Assembly (NCBI GenBank): GCA_029961045.1
Contig: JASBVN010000011.1
Span: 1-55,665 of the forward strand
Direction of reading: 5' to 3'
DNA: 55,665 nt
Source of the DNA: Alicyclobacillaceae bacterium
GTDB taxonomy: Bacteria > Bacillota > Bacilli > Kyrpidiales > Kyrpidiaceae
The notes under the pieces are model-generated. The model ran no database searches. It was given only the letters and a program-made list of their open reading frames with translations, and was not told where the DNA came from. The first letter of the stretch is position 1. Every line of letters begins with the position of its first letter. Made by a program: the position numbers and the translations under genes. Below are positions 43,808 to 51,565 of this stretch, piece by piece.

Positions 43808-45013
43808 GTGCCGAAGCGGTATCTGTTTACTTCGGAGTCCGTGACGGAAGGCCATCCGGATAAAATGTGCGACCAGATTTCCGACGCGGTGCTGGACGCG
43901 ATTTTCGAGAAGGATCCGATGGCACGCGTGGCGTGCGAAACGTCGGTGACCACCGGATTGGTGATGGTCGCCGGAGAAATCACGACCCATTGTTATGTGG
44001 ACATTCCGAAGATCGTTCGGGAAACGATCCGTGAAATTGGGTATACACGGGCTAAATTCGGATTCGACGCGGACACCTGCGCCGTGATCACTTCCATCGA
44101 CGAACAGTCTCCCGACATCGCCATGGGGGTCAACCGGCCCCTCGAAGCCCGCACCGGCGAAATGACGGACGAGGAGATCGAGGCGATCGGCGCCGGCGAC
44201 CAGGGGATGATGTTCGGCTTTGCCGTCAACGAGACGGAGGAACTGATGCCCCTTCCGATCTCCCTCGCCCACCGGCTGGCCAAGCGCCTGGCCGAGGTGC
44301 GCAAAGAAAAGCTGCTCACGTATTTGCGCCCCGACGGCAAAACTCAGGTCACGATCGAATACGAGGACGGGCGCCCGGTGCGGGTGGATACGATCGTGGT
44401 CTCCACCCAACACCACCCGAAGGTCAGCCTGGAGACCATCGAGCGGGACATCAAAGAGTACGTCATCGAACCGGTGGTACCGGCCCACATGATCGATTCC
44501 CGCACGAAATTCTTCATCAATCCCACCGGCCGGTTCGTCATCGGCGGCCCCCAAGGGGACGCGGGGTTGACGGGGCGGAAGATCATCGTGGATACGTACG
44601 GGGGCTATGCCCGCCACGGCGGAGGGGCCTTTTCCGGCAAAGATCCGACCAAAGTGGACCGCTCCGGCGCCTACGCGGCCCGGTACGTGGCGAAAAACAT
44701 CGTGGCCGCGGGCCTTGCGGACAAATGCGAAGTCCAGGTGGCGTACGCCATCGGCGTGGCCAGGCCGGTGTCGATCATGGTGGACACCTTCGGCACCGGG
44801 AGGATCGACGACGAGAAAATCGTCGAGTTGGTGCGGGCCCATTTCGATCTCCGGCCGGCGGGGATCATCCGGGAACTGAATCTGCGCAGGCCGATTTATA
44901 AGCAGACGGCCGCCTACGGCCATTTTGGACGTCCGGATCTCGATTTGCCCTGGGAAAGGACGGACAAGGCCGCCCTGTTGCGGGACGCCGCCGGGCTCAA
45001 AATGACGTGGTGA
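43808..45013 (+). CDS. metK: S-adenosylmethionine synthetase
   Basis: A 401-residue enzyme with [25 protein letters not shown] (ATP site), [71 protein letters not shown], the complete MetK signature. It makes S-adenosylmethionine from methionine and ATP. GTG 43808 ([10 protein letters not shown]) has GGGGGA seven bases before it and is preferred to ATG 43793. It has its own promoter and terminator. Confidence 0.97.
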   Translation: MPKRYLFTSESVTEGHPDKMCDQISDAVLDAIFEKDPMARVACETSVTTGLVMVAGEITTHCYVDIPKIVRETIREIGYTRAKFGFDADTCAVITSIDEQSPDIAMGVNRPLEARTGEMTDEEIEAIGAGDQGMMFGFAVNETEELMPLPISLAHRLAKRLAEVRKEKLLTYLRPDGKTQVTIEYEDGRPVRVDTIVVSTQHHPKVSLETIERDIKEYVIEPVVPAHMIDSRTKFFINPTGRFVIGGPQGDAGLTGRKIIVDTYGGYARHGGGAFSGKDPTKVDRSGAYAARYVAKNIVAAGLADKCEVQVAYAIGVARPVSIMVDTFGTGRIDDEKIVELVRAHFDLRPAGIIRELNLRRPIYKQTAAYGHFGRPDLDLPWERTDKAALLRDAAGLKMTW

Positions 45014-45095
45014 GCGGAAATGAGGAAAGCGACCCTCATACCCGCGCGGGCCGCACCGTATCGTATAGTAGTATCACCCTTACCCCATTGCGATC

Positions 45096-45121
45096 GGACG
45101 CCGACCGGCGTCCCTTTTTTT
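45096..45121 (+). terminator. metK terminator
   Basis: GGACGCC-GACC-GGCGTCC hairpin followed by C and an unbroken run of T, 83 bases after the metK stop. Confidence 0.92.
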
Positions 45122-45193
45122 GTCGAAAAGCCCCCTTGGCCGGCCGTTTCAAGCCCCGGCGGATCCAAACTATCCAAGTCTCGGGAGATGCAG

Positions 45194-45199
45194 TATAAT
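45194..45199 (+). promoter_or_regulatory. Probable -10 box for the DegU-like gene
   Basis: TATAAT, 58 bases before the ATG at 45257. No convincing -35 element is visible at the right distance, so an activator may be needed. Confidence 0.4.
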
Positions 45200-45256
45200 G
45201 AAGGCACGGGATTTTGGGAACCGGTGGGACGTCGTAGCGCAATGGGGAATGAGACG

Positions 45257-46108
45257 ATGGGTCAGATCCGGGTGTTGGTGGCGGATCCGGAATTGCGTTT
45301 CCGCCAGGGGCTTCTGTCGATCTTGGAATTGGAAAGGGATATGGAGCCGGTCGGGGAGGCGCAGAGCGTTCGGGAAGTGATTGCGCGGACGGAGTGCGCC
45401 GAACCGGACGTGGTCATCCTCGGGTTGGGGCCGGAGAGCGAAACGGGGCCCGATGGGATCCGGATGTTGAAAGAACGCCGTCCGGGAGTGCGCGTATTGG
45501 TCCTGTGCGACAATACGGGGCGCAAGGCGGTCGTGGAGATGTTGTGCGCCGGGGCCGACGGATATTTGCCGAAAAATGCCGGGGCGTCGGTGTTGGTGGA
45601 GGCGGTGCGGGCCCTCCACCGGTGCGGCGCCTATTTGCACCCCGCGGCCGCGAAACAAGTGATTCGCGTGGTGCGGGGCGCCGGTTTGGCGGATGAGGGT
45701 GCCGAAGGGGAGACGGCGGCCGCTTTGGCGGGCGCGGAGGAGCCCGCCCGGGAGTTGGTAGCTGCGGGGGCGATCCGCCCGGGAGAGCGGGCCACCGCCT
45801 CTTTCTGGCCGGCCCGGGGGGCGAACGGGGGCGCCGGCGCAAAACCGGCCGCCTCCGGATCTTGTTCGGCCGGTCCCGACGGACAGGCGGGCCGGCCCGG
45901 AGTCCTGGCTCCGCTGACCCGCCGGGAGTGCGAAGTGCTCCAACTGATGGCCGAAGGACGCAGCAACCGGGATATTGCCAAAACCCTGTTTGTGAGCGAG
46001 AAAACGGTCAAAAACCACGTGGCCAGTATTTTGGACAAGCTGGTGGTCCGGGACCGGACTCAGGCGGTCCTGGTGGCCCTCAAACACGGCTGGGTCAAAT
46101 TGTCCTGA
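45257..46108 (+). CDS. DegU-like LuxR-type regulator with degenerate receiver domain
   Basis: A 283-residue protein with a receiver-like domain (1-125), an Ala/Gly/Pro/Glu-rich linker of about 80 residues (140-217) and a LuxR HTH (LTRRECEVLQLMAEGRSN..., 220-283) that closely resembles DegU. In the receiver, one acidic-pocket Asp (D10) and the conserved Lys (K106) remain. The phospho-acceptor position reads VVILGLG with Gly56 instead of Asp, the second pocket acid is Pro11, and the Ser/Thr switch is Cys84. Phosphorylation by a DegS-type kinase is therefore unlikely, and no kinase gene is adjacent. DNA binding looks intact. ATG 45242 is an alternative start five codons earlier. Confidence 0.88.
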   Translation: MGQIRVLVADPELRFRQGLLSILELERDMEPVGEAQSVREVIARTECAEPDVVILGLGPESETGPDGIRMLKERRPGVRVLVLCDNTGRKAVVEMLCAGADGYLPKNAGASVLVEAVRALHRCGAYLHPAAAKQVIRVVRGAGLADEGAEGETAAALAGAEEPARELVAAGAIRPGERATASFWPARGANGGAGAKPAASGSCSAGPDGQAGRPGVLAPLTRRECEVLQLMAEGRSNRDIAKTLFVSEKTVKNHVASILDKLVVRDRTQAVLVALKHGWVKLS

Positions 46109-46145
46109 TCCATTCCGCCTTCCTGTTTCCTCCCTCCGGCCCGAC

Positions 46146-46176
46146 TTCCGGGTGCCGGGGTTTCCGGGTGCCGGGG
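46146..46176. repeat. Two-copy 16-bp tandem duplication
   Basis: TTCCGGGTGCCGGGG occurs at 46146-46160 and 46162-46176, separated by one T, in the gap after the DegU-like gene. Confidence 0.75.
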
Positions 46177-46249
46177 CCGGGCGGATGGACCTCCGCACTT
46201 CGCCCAGGGGCTGAGCATATATTGGCACCACCAAGGGAGGTGCCCGCTG

Positions 46250-46744
46250 ATGCTCGCCTTGTTGCTCTGGGTTTTCTCCGTCTACGGATTCCTCTCGGCG
46301 GTTTGGCATGTCCTCCAACTGTTGACCTTTCGCAAACCGGCGTTTCCACCCACGCGGGTGTATCTGGTGGTTCACAACGGGGAGTCTTTTATAGAGGGCT
46401 TGCTCCGGCGGATCGCCGCCGAAATCGTGGATCGGGTCCCTCGCCTCCGGGTAGTGGTGGTCGACGAGTGTTCGGAGGACAACACCCCGGCCATCGTGGA
46501 GCGGATCGCCGCCCGGGAACCGTGGCTCGAGTTGGCGGCGCTCGAAACGGGTGGGACGGCGGGAATCCGGCCCGCAGGGGAAGCGGAACTTCCGCACCGC
46601 TGGCTCGGGTTCGATTTGCGGGTTCCGGGCGGCCTGGAAGCGGTGTTGCCCACCCTTCGCCTCCTCTGCGGGACGGAGACCGGAAGGGTCTCCCGTTCCC
46701 GGGATTTCGCGGGGGACGGAGCGCATAATCGGGGTTCCCTCTGA
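46250..46744 (+). CDS. Membrane-anchored protein resembling the first half of a GT2 glycosyltransferase
   Basis: A 164-residue protein with an N-terminal membrane helix (MLALLLWVFSVYGFLSAVWHVLQLL). A short alpha/beta part follows in which LVVHNGESFIEGLLRRIAAE and VVVVDECSEDNTPAIVERIAARE parallel the opening strands of GT-A enzymes (nucleotide-binding N-terminal half). No DxD or acceptor half follows, so it is either a remnant or a small protein that kept only this half. AAGGGAGGT before ATG 46250 and normal base composition suggest it is expressed. Function unknown. Confidence 0.65.
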   Translation: MLALLLWVFSVYGFLSAVWHVLQLLTFRKPAFPPTRVYLVVHNGESFIEGLLRRIAAEIVDRVPRLRVVVVDECSEDNTPAIVERIAAREPWLELAALETGGTAGIRPAGEAELPHRWLGFDLRVPGGLEAVLPTLRLLCGTETGRVSRSRDFAGDGAHNRGSL

Positions 46745-46787
46745 AGAGACTACCGAACAGCCGAGACGGAAAGGGGGGAACAGCCGG

Positions 46788-47042
46788 ATGGCGCGTGGCC
46801 AAAAGCGCAACACCCCCGTGGTCCCTCAAGCGAGCCGCGCTTTGGACCAATTCAAGTACGAGGTGGCTCAGGAACTGGGGATCCAGGTGCCTCAGGACGG
46901 CTATTGGGGGACGATGCTGACCCGCGACACGGGGGCGATCGGAGGCAACATGACCCGGAAACTGGTGGCCTTGGCCGAACAGCAACTCGCCCAGTACGGC
47001 GGGGCCGCGGGCGGGCCGGCCGGTCGCACTCCGCAAGCTTAA
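46788..47042 (+). CDS. Alpha/beta-type small acid-soluble spore protein
   Basis: An 84-residue protein with both SASP blocks: ALDQFKYEVAQELGIQV (containing the GPR protease cut region YEVAQELG) and LTRDTGAIGGNMTRKLVALAEQQLAQ. These proteins coat spore DNA, protect it from UV and heat, and are degraded at germination. GGGGGGAA before ATG 46788 supports the start. The YWGTML insert between the two blocks differs from B. subtilis SspA/B. A hairpin terminator follows. Confidence 0.92.
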   Translation: MARGQKRNTPVVPQASRALDQFKYEVAQELGIQVPQDGYWGTMLTRDTGAIGGNMTRKLVALAEQQLAQYGGAAGGPAGRTPQA

Positions 47043-47052
47043 ACCGGTGCTA

Positions 47053-47078
47053 CCGGGAGCAGACTGCCGGGAGCAGAC
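47053..47078. repeat. Two copies of CCGGGAGCAGAC, 14-bp period
   Basis: Exact 12-base copies at 47053-47064 and 47067-47078, between the SASP stop and its terminator. Confidence 0.75.
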
Positions 47079-47084
47079 GCGAAC

Positions 47085-47122
47085 AGGGCGGAAAACCCCG
47101 GGTGGGGGTCCCGCCCTTTTTC
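47085..47122 (+). terminator. SASP gene terminator
   Basis: AGGGCGG...ACCCC pairs with GGGGGT...CCGCCCT in a two-part stem, followed by TTTTT. Confidence 0.75.
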
Positions 47123-47260
47123 CGTTTCTTTAATTTTTGAAGAAGAATTTGAAAGGAATCGGAAAGGGCAACGGCGAAAATCGGGAAGCGCAAAGCGGCG
47201 CTCTCCTGGAGAGGGCAGAAACCGCATCGCGGAGTTTCCGGGAAAAGGGGGAGCGGGGCG

Positions 47261-48010
47261 GTGGGATGGGTGGAACAGTGGAAAAGGGTGGTGGACGCTC
47301 TCTGGCCTCCGGCGGACACCTGCGCCTTTTGCGGCCGGCCCGCCGCCGGAGGGCCGGATCGCCTGTCCCTGCCGGGAGTGAGCCGGACGTTCCGGATTCC
47401 CGCCTGCTCCGCCTGTGCCCGGGAACTGGCGCGGCCGCGGCCTGCCTGTTCCTGTCCGGGATGCGGTCGGGAGGTGCCCGCCCCCGGCCGGTGTGCCGAC
47501 TGCCGGCGCCGTCCCTTGGCCCTGGCGCGGGTCGGGGTGTACGGCCGGTATGACGGCCCGCTGAAAGAAGCCGTTCACCGGGTGAAGTTTCAGGGAGACG
47601 AGCGGCTTCTGGAATTGCTGTCGGGGATGTTGGCCGCGGTGTGGGAAGATCTCGGCCCTCCCGCCGGTGCCGTGGTGGTTCCCGTGCCGATGGACCCGGA
47701 AAAGCGGCGGATTCGAAAATGGAACCACACGGAGCTGTTGGCCCGGGGCCTGGGGAGGGCGGTGAACCGGCGGGTGGCCGGGGTCCTCGTGCGCCGGGGA
47801 GATGGACGGAGCCAGTCCACCCGGGGCCGCCGGGAGCGGTTCGCCGCCATGGCGGAAGCCTTTGACGTCGGGGACGGCGGGCCGGTGCGGGGCCGGGCGG
47901 TGGTGCTGGTGGACGACGTGATCACCACGGGAGCCACGGCGGACGCCTGCGCCCGGGCGCTGCTGCGGGCGGGAGCGCGGGAGGTGTACGGCGCAATGGT
48001 CGCCCGGTGA
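47261..48010 (+). CDS. comF: ComF-family phosphoribosyltransferase-like competence protein
   Basis: A 249-residue protein with an N-terminal zinc-finger-like part (CAFCGRP, CSAC, CPGCGREV, CADC), a GVYGRYDGPLKEAVHRVKFQGDERL linker and a type I phosphoribosyltransferase domain with VVLVDDVITTGATADACARAL (PRPP site). ComFC is needed for single-strand DNA uptake or handling in transformation. No comFA helicase lies upstream; the neighbour is a SASP gene. In B. subtilis comFC sits just before yvyF-flgM, and the same order is kept here except for a small gene and kimA in between. Confidence 0.92.
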   Translation: MGWVEQWKRVVDALWPPADTCAFCGRPAAGGPDRLSLPGVSRTFRIPACSACARELARPRPACSCPGCGREVPAPGRCADCRRRPLALARVGVYGRYDGPLKEAVHRVKFQGDERLLELLSGMLAAVWEDLGPPAGAVVVPVPMDPEKRRIRKWNHTELLARGLGRAVNRRVAGVLVRRGDGRSQSTRGRRERFAAMAEAFDVGDGGPVRGRAVVLVDDVITTGATADACARALLRAGAREVYGAMVAR

Positions 48011-48101
48011 CGCCCGGGGCGGCCGGGGCGCCGTCCTGGACGGCGGGGCGGAAATGTGGCAAGATGAGGATAGGACAGGCAACATTTCGGTAATCGCCGC
48101 A

Positions 48102-48130
48102 TACAATGAACGATCGAGGAGGACTCCTCG
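48102..48130 (+). promoter_or_regulatory. -10 box and palindrome before the small gene at 48149
   Basis: TACAAT at 48102-48107 is followed by the perfect palindrome CGAGGAG-GA-CTCCTCG at 48115-48130, which would begin near the transcription start. It could be an operator or a 5' hairpin. The -35 is weak. Confidence 0.45.
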
Positions 48131-48148
48131 CGCCGGAGGTGGAGGCGT

Positions 48149-48355
48149 GTGGCCTCAGACCTGATCAACACGCGCCGCACGTTTGTGGAGATTTTCCAGG
48201 GACCGACCCTGGCCCACATCAAGAGCCAAATTCGTTTGACCCAGGACGCCGAAAGGGCGGATCCGATTTCGGTCGCGGTGACGAAGGAGCGAAAGGAATA
48301 CCAGGCCCTCGTGGTGTTTGCGTACCGGGACCTGCCGGGCGAAGGGGAAGAATAA
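48149..48355 (+). CDS. Small conserved-looking protein of unknown function
   Basis: A 68-residue frame from GTG 48149 with GGAGGTGGAGGC upstream. The sequence has an alpha part (IFQGPTLAHIKSQIRLTQDAERADP) and a beta part (ISVAVTKERKEYQALVVFAYR), a compact alpha/beta look. I do not recognise the family. It has a candidate promoter and a hairpin after its stop, so it seems to be a separate transcription unit between comF and the convergent kimA. Confidence 0.6.
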   Translation: MASDLINTRRTFVEIFQGPTLAHIKSQIRLTQDAERADPISVAVTKERKEYQALVVFAYRDLPGEGEE

Positions 48356-48357
48356 AG

Positions 48358-48392
48358 GCGGGCCTGTCGCCAGACACCCGTTTTGTTTTTCT
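48358..48392 (+). terminator. Hairpin after the small gene
   Basis: CGGG(CC)TGTC pairs with GACA(C)CCG around GCCA, followed by TTTTGTTTTTC. It is imperfect but has a T-rich tail reaching the kimA stop. Confidence 0.5.
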
Positions 48393-50303
48393 TTATTTGT
48401 GCAAATGGTAGGGGACGGTCGTGATGACCACGTCCTTGTTCCGCAGCAGCCACAGGCGGATGAGAAGGGCGCTTTGGTTGTGCAGAATGTTGTGCCACCA
48501 TTTGCGCGGGATGAATTGCGGGATGATGACGTGAATGTGATCGGCCCGCCCTTCGATCTGTTCCAGGGCCTGGATAAAGAGGGCCAGGGGCCTGAGCAAG
48601 GACCGGTATTCGCTTTTGACGGTATACAGTTTGCACGGAGAGCCCCACGCCTCCCAGCGCGCTTTCATTTGCTCGATGGACGGGTCGTCGAAGCCGATGT
48701 ACAGGGCGATGACGTTGCTGTGAATGCTTTGGGCGAACGAGAGGGTATGCAGGACGACCCGGTGAACCCCAGACACGAGGACGATGGACACGACGGCGTG
48801 TGTTTGCGGGCGCATGGTGGTCGGGTCGATCCGCAGTTCGTCCCCGATCTCGAGGTAATGGCGGTGGACGGCCAGGGAGACGCCGATCAGCAGCGGGAGT
48901 ACGACCAGGACGATCCACGCGCCGTCCGTGAATTTCGTGACCGCGAAAACCATCGCCACCGACGCGGTGATGGCCGCTCCCGCCGCGTTGACCGCGAGTT
49001 TCACCCGCCAAAATCCTTCCCGGACCTTCCACCACCGCCGGACCAGGCCGATTTGGGCCACGGTGAACGAGAGGAACACCCCGATGGCGTACAGGGGGAT
49101 GAGGGCGTTGGTTTCGGCGTGAAACACTTCGATGAGCAGGGAAGCGAGGGCCGCCAGCACGATCATGCCGTTGGAATATCCGAGCCGGTCGCCGCGGACG
49201 GTGAGGGCGCGGGGGAGAAACCCGTCTCCCGCCACCAGAGCGGCCAGTTGGGGGAAACCGGTGAAGGTGGAGTTGGCGGCCAAAATCAGCACGATAAAGG
49301 TGGACCAGATGATCACTTGATACACGGCTCCGTGCCCGAAGTAGAGGCCGGCCAGTTGCGACAGCATGGTGTTGTTCGGATCGACGGAGATGCCCCGGAT
49401 GTACAGGTGAAAGGCGAACCCCAGCAGCGTCGCTCCGGTGATGGCCCCCAGGGCGATATAGGCTTTAATGGCATTTTTCTGGTGGGGTTCGCGAAACACG
49501 GGGACGGCGTTGGAAATCGTCTCGATCCCCGTCAAGGCCGAACAGGCCGAACTGAAGGCTTTGAGGATCAACAGGGTGGTCAATCCTTGCGGCCACGTGC
49601 CGAGGGGCGGTGTGGCCGGCCGGGTGAAGCCGTGGCGTACCTCGTCGACGAAGCCGGCGAAGATGAGGACGGCCATGGAGATCATGAACAGGATCGTCGG
49701 CCATGCGAATACCGTCGCCGATTCCGCGACCCCGCGCAGGTTGACCAGCAGGATGACGAGGATGCAAAGGATGGAAAGGGTGGTCTCGTAGGGAGCGATG
49801 GCCGGGTAGGCGGAAGAGACGGCCTGGATGCCCGCCGACACCGAGACCGCGACCGTCAGGACGTAATCGACGAGCAGCGCGCTGGCGGCGGTGAGGGCCG
49901 CCCAGGGCCTGCGGAAGTTGTCCTTCGCGATGGCGTAGGCTCCCCCGCCGTTGGGATAGGCCATGACCCCCATGATGTAAGAAGCGATCAAGAGGACCAA
50001 CAGCATCACCGTGGCGGCGGTGATGGGCAGGATCAGCCATTTGGCCGGAGCCCCCAGGTGGGCGAGTTCGGTCATGCCGGCCTCCGGGCCGTATGCGACG
50101 GAAGAGTAGAGGTCGGCCGAAAGGATCGGCAGGGCGATGAACCAGAGCAACTTGTTGTGCTGGGCGTGCAGTTCCCTCGTGCGCATGGGCCGGCCGATCA
50201 GGATGCGTTTGACGGTGCCGAAATTGACCAGGGCGTACACGACGGCGATGATCGCGATCACGATCAGGATCGGGTGAAGCCAGCGTTCCAAAACGGCGAG
50301 CAC
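48393..50303 (-). CDS. kimA: KimA-like high-affinity potassium importer
   Basis: The 636-residue protein has 12 or so helices of the APC/KUP fold and a cytoplasmic C-terminal domain. Segments match B. subtilis KimA (YdaO) as I remember it: LSADLYSSVAYGPE, YPNGGGAYAIAKDN, LLVDYVLTVAVSVSAGIQAVSSAYPAI, LKAFSSACSALTGIETISNAVPVF and the C-terminal PQFIPRKWWHNILHNQSALLIRLWL. KimA imports K+ with protons and is inhibited by c-di-AMP. GTG 50303 with GGAGG before it is chosen; the frame is open to 50465 without a ribosome site. I do not see the ydaO (c-di-AMP) riboswitch that precedes kimA in B. subtilis. Confidence 0.9.
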   Translation of the reverse strand: MLAVLERWLHPILIVIAIIAVVYALVNFGTVKRILIGRPMRTRELHAQHNKLLWFIALPILSADLYSSVAYGPEAGMTELAHLGAPAKWLILPITAATVMLLVLLIASYIMGVMAYPNGGGAYAIAKDNFRRPWAALTAASALLVDYVLTVAVSVSAGIQAVSSAYPAIAPYETTLSILCILVILLVNLRGVAESATVFAWPTILFMISMAVLIFAGFVDEVRHGFTRPATPPLGTWPQGLTTLLILKAFSSACSALTGIETISNAVPVFREPHQKNAIKAYIALGAITGATLLGFAFHLYIRGISVDPNNTMLSQLAGLYFGHGAVYQVIIWSTFIVLILAANSTFTGFPQLAALVAGDGFLPRALTVRGDRLGYSNGMIVLAALASLLIEVFHAETNALIPLYAIGVFLSFTVAQIGLVRRWWKVREGFWRVKLAVNAAGAAITASVAMVFAVTKFTDGAWIVLVVLPLLIGVSLAVHRHYLEIGDELRIDPTTMRPQTHAVVSIVLVSGVHRVVLHTLSFAQSIHSNVIALYIGFDDPSIEQMKARWEAWGSPCKLYTVKSEYRSLLRPLALFIQALEQIEGRADHIHVIIPQFIPRKWWHNILHNQSALLIRLWLLRNKDVVITTVPYHLHK

Positions 50304-50450
50304 GATCGATCCTCCTGCCTGTGAGGCGCATGTTTGGATTCCCGGTTTCCCCGGGACCCTCCGGATGTCGGCATGTGCCGGTGGGCTTTCTTTCGAGTAT
50401 ACTGCGCCGGGAGACGGACCGACAGGGAGTTTGCAGAAAATCTTCTTTGA

Positions 50451-50473
50451 ACAGGATTTTATCACAGGATTTT
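50451..50473. repeat. Direct repeat ACAGGATTTT in the kimA/yvyF gap
   Basis: Exact copies at 50451-50460 and 50464-50473, 13 bases apart. The second overlaps the -35 box of the yvyF promoter, so it could be a regulator site. Confidence 0.4.
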
Positions 50474-50500
50474 GCCGCGGTTGCGCCGTATTCTTATATG
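50472..50500 (+). promoter_or_regulatory. Candidate SigA promoter of yvyF
   Basis: TTGCCG (50472-50477), 17-base spacer, TATATG (50495-50500), 36 bases before the yvyF start. Confidence 0.45.
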
Positions 50501-50536
50501 ATAGGCGCTGGTGATGTCCCGGGAGGTGGCGCGACG

Positions 50537-50929
50537 GTGGACTTTGCCAATTGCAAGCGGTGTGGCCGGATTTACCGGAAGGTGCACGGCGAGTCGGTGT
50601 GTCCGTCCTGCCGGCGGGAAGAGGAGGAGCTTTACCAAAAGGTGCGGGCTTATGTGTCGGAACACCGGGGAGCGACCATCATGGAGGTCTCTGAAGCCAC
50701 CGGGGTGGACCCGGATTTAGTCCTGAAGTTTCTCCGGGAGGGCCGGCTCGCGGTCGTCAGCGGAAAGAATCTGAAATACCCGTGCGAGCGGTGCGGGCGC
50801 GAGATCACCGTGGGCCGGTTCTGCGACCGCTGTACTGCGGAATTGGCGAAAGGATTCGCTCCGTCCAAAAGCGACCAGGACAATCAGGGGAGGTTCCACA
50901 CCCGCCCCGGATGGACGCGCAATTTGTGA
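50537..50929 (+). CDS. yvyF: Flagellar operon protein YvyF family (TIGR03826)
   Basis: A 130-residue protein with an N-terminal zinc ribbon (CKRCGRIYRKVHGESVCPSC), a short helical HTH-like middle (TIMEVSEATGVDPDLVLKFLREGRL) and a second zinc ribbon (CERCGREITVGRFCDRC). The family sits before flgM in many Bacillales, and B. subtilis YvyF has been linked to flagellar gene control. GTG 50537 follows GGGAGGTGG. flgM, flgN, flgK, flgL and yviE follow. Confidence 0.88.
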   Translation: MDFANCKRCGRIYRKVHGESVCPSCRREEEELYQKVRAYVSEHRGATIMEVSEATGVDPDLVLKFLREGRLAVVSGKNLKYPCERCGREITVGRFCDRCTAELAKGFAPSKSDQDNQGRFHTRPGWTRNL

Positions 50930-51053
50930 TCGCAGCGTGCAGGGGCCGTTTGCGGAGGCGGCGGGCGGATGGCGGCGGAAGGTTCCGGCCGCGTTCGGGG
51001 CCGAAAGGAGGAGCCCGGTGCCGCAAGAATGTGCGGATCGGCGGATTTTGGGC

Positions 51054-51087
51054 TAACGGCCGGTGCCCGACCGGCCGATTCTTTTTA
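51054..51087 (+). promoter_or_regulatory. Hairpin overlapping a SigD-like promoter before flgM
   Basis: CGGCCGGT-GCCCG-ACCGGCCG (51057-51077) forms a hairpin followed by ATTCTTTTT, which reads as a terminator for yvyF. The same bases contain TAAC (51054-51057), 16 bases, GCCGATTC (51074-51081), close to the SigD pattern TAAA-N15-GCCGATAT. flgM is SigD-dependent in B. subtilis. Confidence 0.5.
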
Positions 51088-51169
51088 TAAAGAACGGATG
51101 AATTAAAGATGCGGATGAAACCCGAATACGTGAGGCGCAGGGCGACGGGGATCCGGGGAGGGGTGAGGC

Positions 51170-51565
51170 ATGCGGATTGAAGGACAGTGGCCGGTGTGGA
51201 AACAGGCATACGGAGCGCAGAACCCTGCGGTCACCCGGAAAGGCGGGGAACGGGACGGGACGGGCGGGGAACCGGCCCCGGCGGATGGCGGTTCCGACGT
51301 CGTGACGATTTCCGACGCCGCCCGGCAATTGGCAGGAGAGGGGGCCGGTCGTCCCGCAACGGCCGGTGCGGGCGGGGTAGCTGCCGGAGGTCCCGCCGCC
51401 TCCGGAGAGGCGCCGGACCGGGCGGCCCGGATCGCCCTCCTGCGGGCGCAGGTGGAGGCCGGGACGTACCGGGTGGACCCGGAACGGCTGGCGGACCGCC
51501 TGATCGAGCGGTGGACGGCCTGGTGGTCCTCCGGGCGGGAGGACACCGGGGGCGGTGAGGGATAA
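51170..51565 (+). CDS. flgM: Anti-sigma-28 factor FlgM
   Basis: A 131-residue protein with the FlgM ending DRAARIALLRAQVEAGTYRVDPERLADRLIER, which binds SigD. The N-terminal part is disordered and Gly/Ala-rich, with VVTISDAARQL marking the start of the conserved region. FlgM holds SigD inactive until the hook-basal body is complete. At 131 residues it is longer than B. subtilis FlgM (88), mostly from the linker. GGGGAGGGGTGAGGC precedes the ATG. The stop shares a base with the flgN start (TAATG). Confidence 0.9.
   Translation: MRIEGQWPVWKQAYGAQNPAVTRKGGERDGTGGEPAPADGGSDVVTISDAARQLAGEGAGRPATAGAGGVAAGGPAASGEAPDRAARIALLRAQVEAGTYRVDPERLADRLIERWTAWWSSGREDTGGGEG

Noticed and set aside
48318-50324. 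668-codon open frame antisense to kimA
   Set aside because: Highly charged, low-complexity product typical of an antisense GC-rich frame; the KimA match is decisive.
50304-50536. ydaO c-di-AMP riboswitch before kimA
   Set aside because: I could not find the conserved elements by eye; a covariance search is needed, so no feature is claimed.
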